Shown here piece by piece: positions 14,167 through 17,110 of a stretch of DNA of 17,110 nt. Source of the DNA: Oscillospiraceae bacterium (GTDB taxonomy: Bacteria > Bacillota > Clostridia > Oscillospirales > Acutalibacteraceae). The DNA is taken from contig JAQXLO010000083.1 in assembly GCA_029012165.1 (NCBI GenBank), positions 1 to 17,110 on the forward strand, in the 5' to 3' direction. The position numbers were made by a program, and so were the translations under genes. Position 1 is the first letter of the stretch, and every line of letters starts with the position of its first letter. The notes under the pieces were generated by a model. It searched no databases, was not told the origin of the DNA, and saw only the letters and a program-made list of their open reading frames with translations.

Positions 14167-14985
14167 ATGCAATACAACGCTATCGGTAAAGAGGACTACG
14201 AGGAGCCCGTTTGCCCCTTTTGCAAGCCCGACCAAATCGAAACGATACCCGTAGACCGTGTGATCGAAAAATTAGACGAATATCTGCACAAAAACGACTA
14301 TGCAGGTGCCGAGCGGCATTTGCGGTATTGGCTGTGCGAAGCGGATGCCCACGGCGATTCCCGTGGGGCACTGACCGTTCTCAACGAGCAGATCGGGCTG
14401 TACCGCAAGATCTCCCGGGAGCCGGAGGGGCTTGCTGCCGTGGATGAAGCGATGCGGCTGGTGCACGAGTGCGGGCTGGACGGCACCGTCACCATGGCCA
14501 CCACATGGGTCAACGCCGCCACGGCGTACAAAGCTTTCGGCAAGGCGAAGCAGGCGATCCCCCTGTACCGACAGGCGCAGGCGATCTACGAGTCTGCCCT
14601 GGCGCCCAACGATGCCAAGCTGGGCGGTCTGTACAACAATGCTGCTCTCGCATTTATGGAGACGGGCGACTATGCTGAGGCGCAGGCGCTGTTTGAAAAG
14701 GCGCTTCGTGTCATGACGCAAAACGGCAGCTTGCTGGAAATGGCGATCACCCACTGCAATCTTGCCGACTTGGTTGCGGCGGAATACGGCACCGACGAGG
14801 GGGAGGCGCAGATCTGTGCGCACCTCGACCGGGCAGAGGCGTTGCTGAACGATCCTGCCGTGGTGCAAAACGGCTATGCCGCCTTTGTCTACGAAAAATG
14901 TGCGCCCACTTTCGGCTATTACGGATATTTCCTTACGGAAAAAGACCTGCTCAAGCGGTCAAAGGAGCTTTATGAACGGACTTGA
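14167..14985 (+). CDS. Tetratricopeptide-repeat protein
   Basis: The 272-aa cytoplasmic protein is almost entirely helical and contains TPR-like repeats. The clearest are WVNAATAYKAFGKAKQAIPL (114-133) and YNNAALAFMETGDYAEAQAL (156-175) with FEKALRV; a more divergent helical pair covers about 31-100 (DEYLHKNDYAGAERHL, GLAAVDEAMRLVHE). TPRs bind other proteins or peptides. The N-terminus has an isolated CPFC pair (Cys16, Cys19), possibly half a metal site. No signal peptide or membrane segment is seen. GGAGG at about 14157-14160 precedes ATG 14167. It begins 14 nt after the DUF362 gene, and its end overlaps the DUF4037 gene by 14 nt, suggesting the two products are made, and perhaps work, together. 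Confidence 0.85.
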   Translation: MQYNAIGKEDYEEPVCPFCKPDQIETIPVDRVIEKLDEYLHKNDYAGAERHLRYWLCEADAHGDSRGALTVLNEQIGLYRKISREPEGLAAVDEAMRLVHECGLDGTVTMATTWVNAATAYKAFGKAKQAIPLYRQAQAIYESALAPNDAKLGGLYNNAALAFMETGDYAEAQALFEKALRVMTQNGSLLEMAITHCNLADLVAAEYGTDEGEAQICAHLDRAEALLNDPAVVQNGYAAFVYEKCAPTFGYYGYFLTEKDLLKRSKELYERT

Positions 14986-15916
14986 ACTCTCCCGAGGATA
15001 CTATGAAACATACGGCAGACCCATGTTGGAAAAGGACTTTGCCGACCTGCTGCCCTTTTTGGCGGTCGGTTTTGTGGGAAGCGGCTCCGAGCACTTCGGG
15101 TTTGACGACGACATCTCCCGTGACCACGATTTCGAGCCGGGCTTTTGCATATTCCTGCCCGGGGAGGACGTGGTGGACAGGCGCAAGGCGTTCATGCTGG
15201 AGCGTGCCTATGCAAAGCTGCCGAAGGAATACGGCGGCGTGAAGCGGCAGAACATTTCCCCTGTGGGCGGTGAGCGAAACGGCGTACTGCGCACGGCGGA
15301 CTTTTATCGCTCGGCCGTCGGTGCGGCGGACGGCGTTCTGCCCTTGGAGGGCTGGCTGCACATCCCCGACTACGCTCTGGCGGAGGCGACCAACGGCGAA
15401 GTGTTTTACGACGGCTACGGCGAGTTTTCCCGCATCCGGCAGAGCCTGCTGGAGATGCCCGAGGATATCCGGCTCAAGCGCTTGGCGGGCAATCTGCTGC
15501 TCATGGCGCAGTCCGGGCAGTACAACTTCGTGCGCTGTCTGCGGCACGGTGAACCCGAAGCGGCACAGCTTGCGTGCGTGGAGTTTGTCGAAGCGGCACT
15601 GAAAGCGGAATTTCTGCTGCAAAGAAAATACCTGCCGTTTTACAAGTGGAGCTTTCGTGCGCTGCGGGAACTGGAGAATACACTGACGCTCTCGGGGCAG
15701 CTGGCGTTCCTTTTGAGCGGCAACAATGCGGACGACGCCACCGCCGAGGAAAAATACAACACCATCGAAGCGGTCTGCGGCGATTTCGTCGAGAAGCTGC
15801 AAAACGAAAATCTCACGCAGGCGATCTGCGGCGACTTGGAAAAGCACGCCTATTCTGTCAATGATCGGATCCGGGACAACGGCATCCGCACCATGAATAT
15901 ACTGACTGCAATTTAA
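14972..15916 (+). CDS. DUF4037 protein, nucleotidyltransferase-like
   Basis: The 314-aa product resembles DUF4037 proteins. Its N-terminal third has a minimal-nucleotidyltransferase pattern: FVGSGSEHFGFDDDISRDHD (34-53), with a Gly-Ser pair (36-37) and an Asp-x-Asp (Asp51, Asp53) in the place of the catalytic metal ligands. The C-terminal part is helical (RLAGNLLLMAQSGQYNFVR, VEFVEAALKAEFLLQRKYLPFYKWSFRALRELENT), like the helical partner region of aminoglycoside-type nucleotidyltransferases. The substrate could be a small molecule, RNA or protein and is unknown. ATG 14972 is used because AAAGGAG sits at 14961-14967; the longer frame from 14876 is a shadow of the TPR gene. It overlaps that gene by 14 nt and is followed 15 nt later by fprA. 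Confidence 0.82.
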   Translation: MNGLELSRGYYETYGRPMLEKDFADLLPFLAVGFVGSGSEHFGFDDDISRDHDFEPGFCIFLPGEDVVDRRKAFMLERAYAKLPKEYGGVKRQNISPVGGERNGVLRTADFYRSAVGAADGVLPLEGWLHIPDYALAEATNGEVFYDGYGEFSRIRQSLLEMPEDIRLKRLAGNLLLMAQSGQYNFVRCLRHGEPEAAQLACVEFVEAALKAEFLLQRKYLPFYKWSFRALRELENTLTLSGQLAFLLSGNNADDATAEEKYNTIEAVCGDFVEKLQNENLTQAICGDLEKHAYSVNDRIRDNGIRTMNILTAI

Positions 15917-15931
15917 TGGAGGTAATGCAAC

Positions 15932-17089
15932 ATGAACATCACAAAGGACATCCGCTACGTCGGTGTCAACGACCACGAATTGGATCTGTTTGAGGGGCAG
16001 TACATCGTCCCCAACGGCATGGCATACAATTCCTATGTTATCGTCGATGAAAAAATCGCCGTCATGGATTCGGTTGATGCGAAATTTGCCCAGCAGTGGC
16101 TGGACAACATCGCCGCCGTTCTGGACGGAAAAACGCCCGACTATCTGGTCGTGCACCACATGGAGCCGGATCATTCCGCCAACATCGAGCGGTTTATGAA
16201 CGCCTATCCCCAGGCGACCATCGTCTCCTCTGCCAAGGCGTTTACCATGATGCAGAATTTCTTCGGCACGGACTATGCCGAGCGCCGCATCGTGGTGGGC
16301 GAGGGCGATACGCTGGCGCTGGGCAAGCATACCCTGACCTTCTGCACGGCGCCCATGGTGCACTGGCCGGAGGTCATCGTCAGCTATGACAGCACGGACA
16401 AGGTTCTTTTCTCCGCCGACGCTTTCGGCAAATTCGGTGCGCTGGACACCGAGGAGGACTGGGCTTGTGAGGCACGCCGCTACTACTTCGGCATCGTCGG
16501 CAAGTACGGGCAGCAGGCGCAGGCTCTGCTGAAAAAAGCCGCCGCTCTGGACATCGCCGTGATCTGTCCCCTGCACGGTCCCGTGCTGTCGGAGAATCTC
16601 GAATACTACATCAACCTGTACAACACATGGACGACCTACGGCGTGGAGAGCGAGGGCGTTCTGATTGCCTACACCTCTGTCTACGGCAACACCAAGGCAG
16701 CGGTCGAACTGCTGGCGAAACAGCTTGAGGAAAAGGGCTGTGCCAAAGTGGTCGTCAATGACCTTGCCCGTGTGGATATGGCGGAAGCGGTGGAGGATGC
16801 GTTCCGCTACGGCAAGATCGTCCTTGCCACCACCACCTACAACGCCGACATTTTCCCCTTCATGCGGGAGTTCCTGACCCACCTGACCGAGCGTGGTCTG
16901 CGCAATAAGACCATTGCCCTCATCGAGAACGGCTCTTGGGCGCCCATGGCAGCGAAAACCATGAAAGGAATGCTCGAGGGCTGCAAGAATCTGACCTTTG
17001 CCGAAAACGGCGTCAAGATTGTCAGTGCGCTGAACGACGAGAGCCGTGCGCAGATTGCGGCGTTGGCGGACGAGCTGACGGCGCAGTAA
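15932..17089 (+). CDS. fprA: FprA-type flavodiiron protein (A-type flavoprotein)
   Basis: Flavodiiron proteins reduce O2 to water and/or NO to N2O in the cytoplasm of anaerobes, taking electrons usually from rubredoxin. The 385-aa protein has the N-terminal metallo-beta-lactamase-like domain with all diiron ligands visible: HMEPDH (His76, Glu78, Asp80, His81), His144 (MVHWPE), Asp163 (FSADAFG) and His215 (CPLHGP). The C-terminal flavodoxin domain starts near 243 with the FMN phosphate loop TSVYGNT (248-254), followed by TTTYNADIFPFM and ENGSWAP. No rubredoxin or flavin-reductase domain is fused, so it is a class A enzyme. GGAGG (15918-15922) is 9 nt from ATG 15932. Last complete gene of the operon; the ferredoxin-motif DUF362 protein is a possible electron source (inference). 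Confidence 0.95.
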   Translation: MNITKDIRYVGVNDHELDLFEGQYIVPNGMAYNSYVIVDEKIAVMDSVDAKFAQQWLDNIAAVLDGKTPDYLVVHHMEPDHSANIERFMNAYPQATIVSSAKAFTMMQNFFGTDYAERRIVVGEGDTLALGKHTLTFCTAPMVHWPEVIVSYDSTDKVLFSADAFGKFGALDTEEDWACEARRYYFGIVGKYGQQAQALLKKAAALDIAVICPLHGPVLSENLEYYINLYNTWTTYGVESEGVLIAYTSVYGNTKAAVELLAKQLEEKGCAKVVVNDLARVDMAEAVEDAFRYGKIVLATTTYNADIFPFMREFLTHLTERGLRNKTIALIENGSWAPMAAKTMKGMLEGCKNLTFAENGVKIVSALNDESRAQIAALADELTAQ

Positions 17090-17104
17090 GCGCAGAGGTG
17101 CGTC

Positions 17105-17110
17105 ATGAAA
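17105..17110 (+). CDS. Probable start of a further gene, cut by the window edge
   Basis: ATG AAA at the very end is preceded by AGAGGTG (17094-17100) at 4-5 nt spacing and lies 15 nt after the fprA stop. It looks like the next gene of the same operon, but only two codons are visible, so nothing can be said of the product. Confidence 0.4.

Noticed and set aside
14951..16882. 643-aa open frame on the - strand opposite DUF4037 and fprA
   Set aside because: Antisense shadow of two well-supported genes; no domain or ribosome binding site supports it.

Overview
The window looks like chromosomal backbone of an anaerobic, moderately GC-rich Firmicute, most likely a Clostridia/Oscillospiraceae-type gut bacterium. 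The evidence is strong GGAGG-type ribosome binding sites, an infC-rpmI-rplT operon with an attenuator-like leader, the acp-rnc-smc gene order shared with Bacillus, a folate/FAD-type TrmFO, an efp gene followed by a CD1247-like zinc-ribbon protein, and an oxygen-detoxifying flavodiiron protein beside a ferredoxin-domain DUF362 protein. All genes found are on the + strand. I see no rRNA, tRNA, CRISPR array, insertion sequence or prophage. The taxon is inferred from gene content only.

Region 1 (1-1290) is the translation block: the end of an L20-leader-like attenuator, infC with a probable non-standard AUC start, rpmI, rplT and a strong intrinsic terminator. Region 2 (1337-11772) is a long, tightly packed information-processing run: a SpoU-family rRNA/tRNA 2'-O-methyltransferase, dprA, topA (with its own putative promoter inside the end of dprA), trmFO, an acyl-carrier-protein homologue, rnc, smc and a small lipoprotein. 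Several of these overlap or nearly abut, which suggests translational coupling. Region 3 (11773-12957) is an AT-rich promoter region, efp, the zinc-ribbon protein with an unusual Cys/Asp tail, and a textbook terminator. Region 4 (12960-17110) begins with a 12-bp palindrome and a strong extended -10 promoter. It then carries a four-gene set: a DUF362 protein with two 4Fe-4S motifs, a TPR protein, a DUF4037 nucleotidyltransferase-like protein and an FprA-type flavodiiron protein. A further gene probably begins at the window's right edge.

Most of the window is conserved housekeeping. Two places stand out. First, the ACP homologue between trmFO and rnc has Glu where the phosphopantetheine-bearing Ser should be, so it should not work as a normal acyl carrier although it keeps the fold and the classical acp-rnc-smc position. 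Second, the redox/TPR/nucleotidyltransferase/flavodiiron cluster has its own promoter, operator-like palindrome and upstream terminator, and looks like a compact, poorly characterised unit possibly linked to oxygen or redox stress. The joint function of that cluster is inference.
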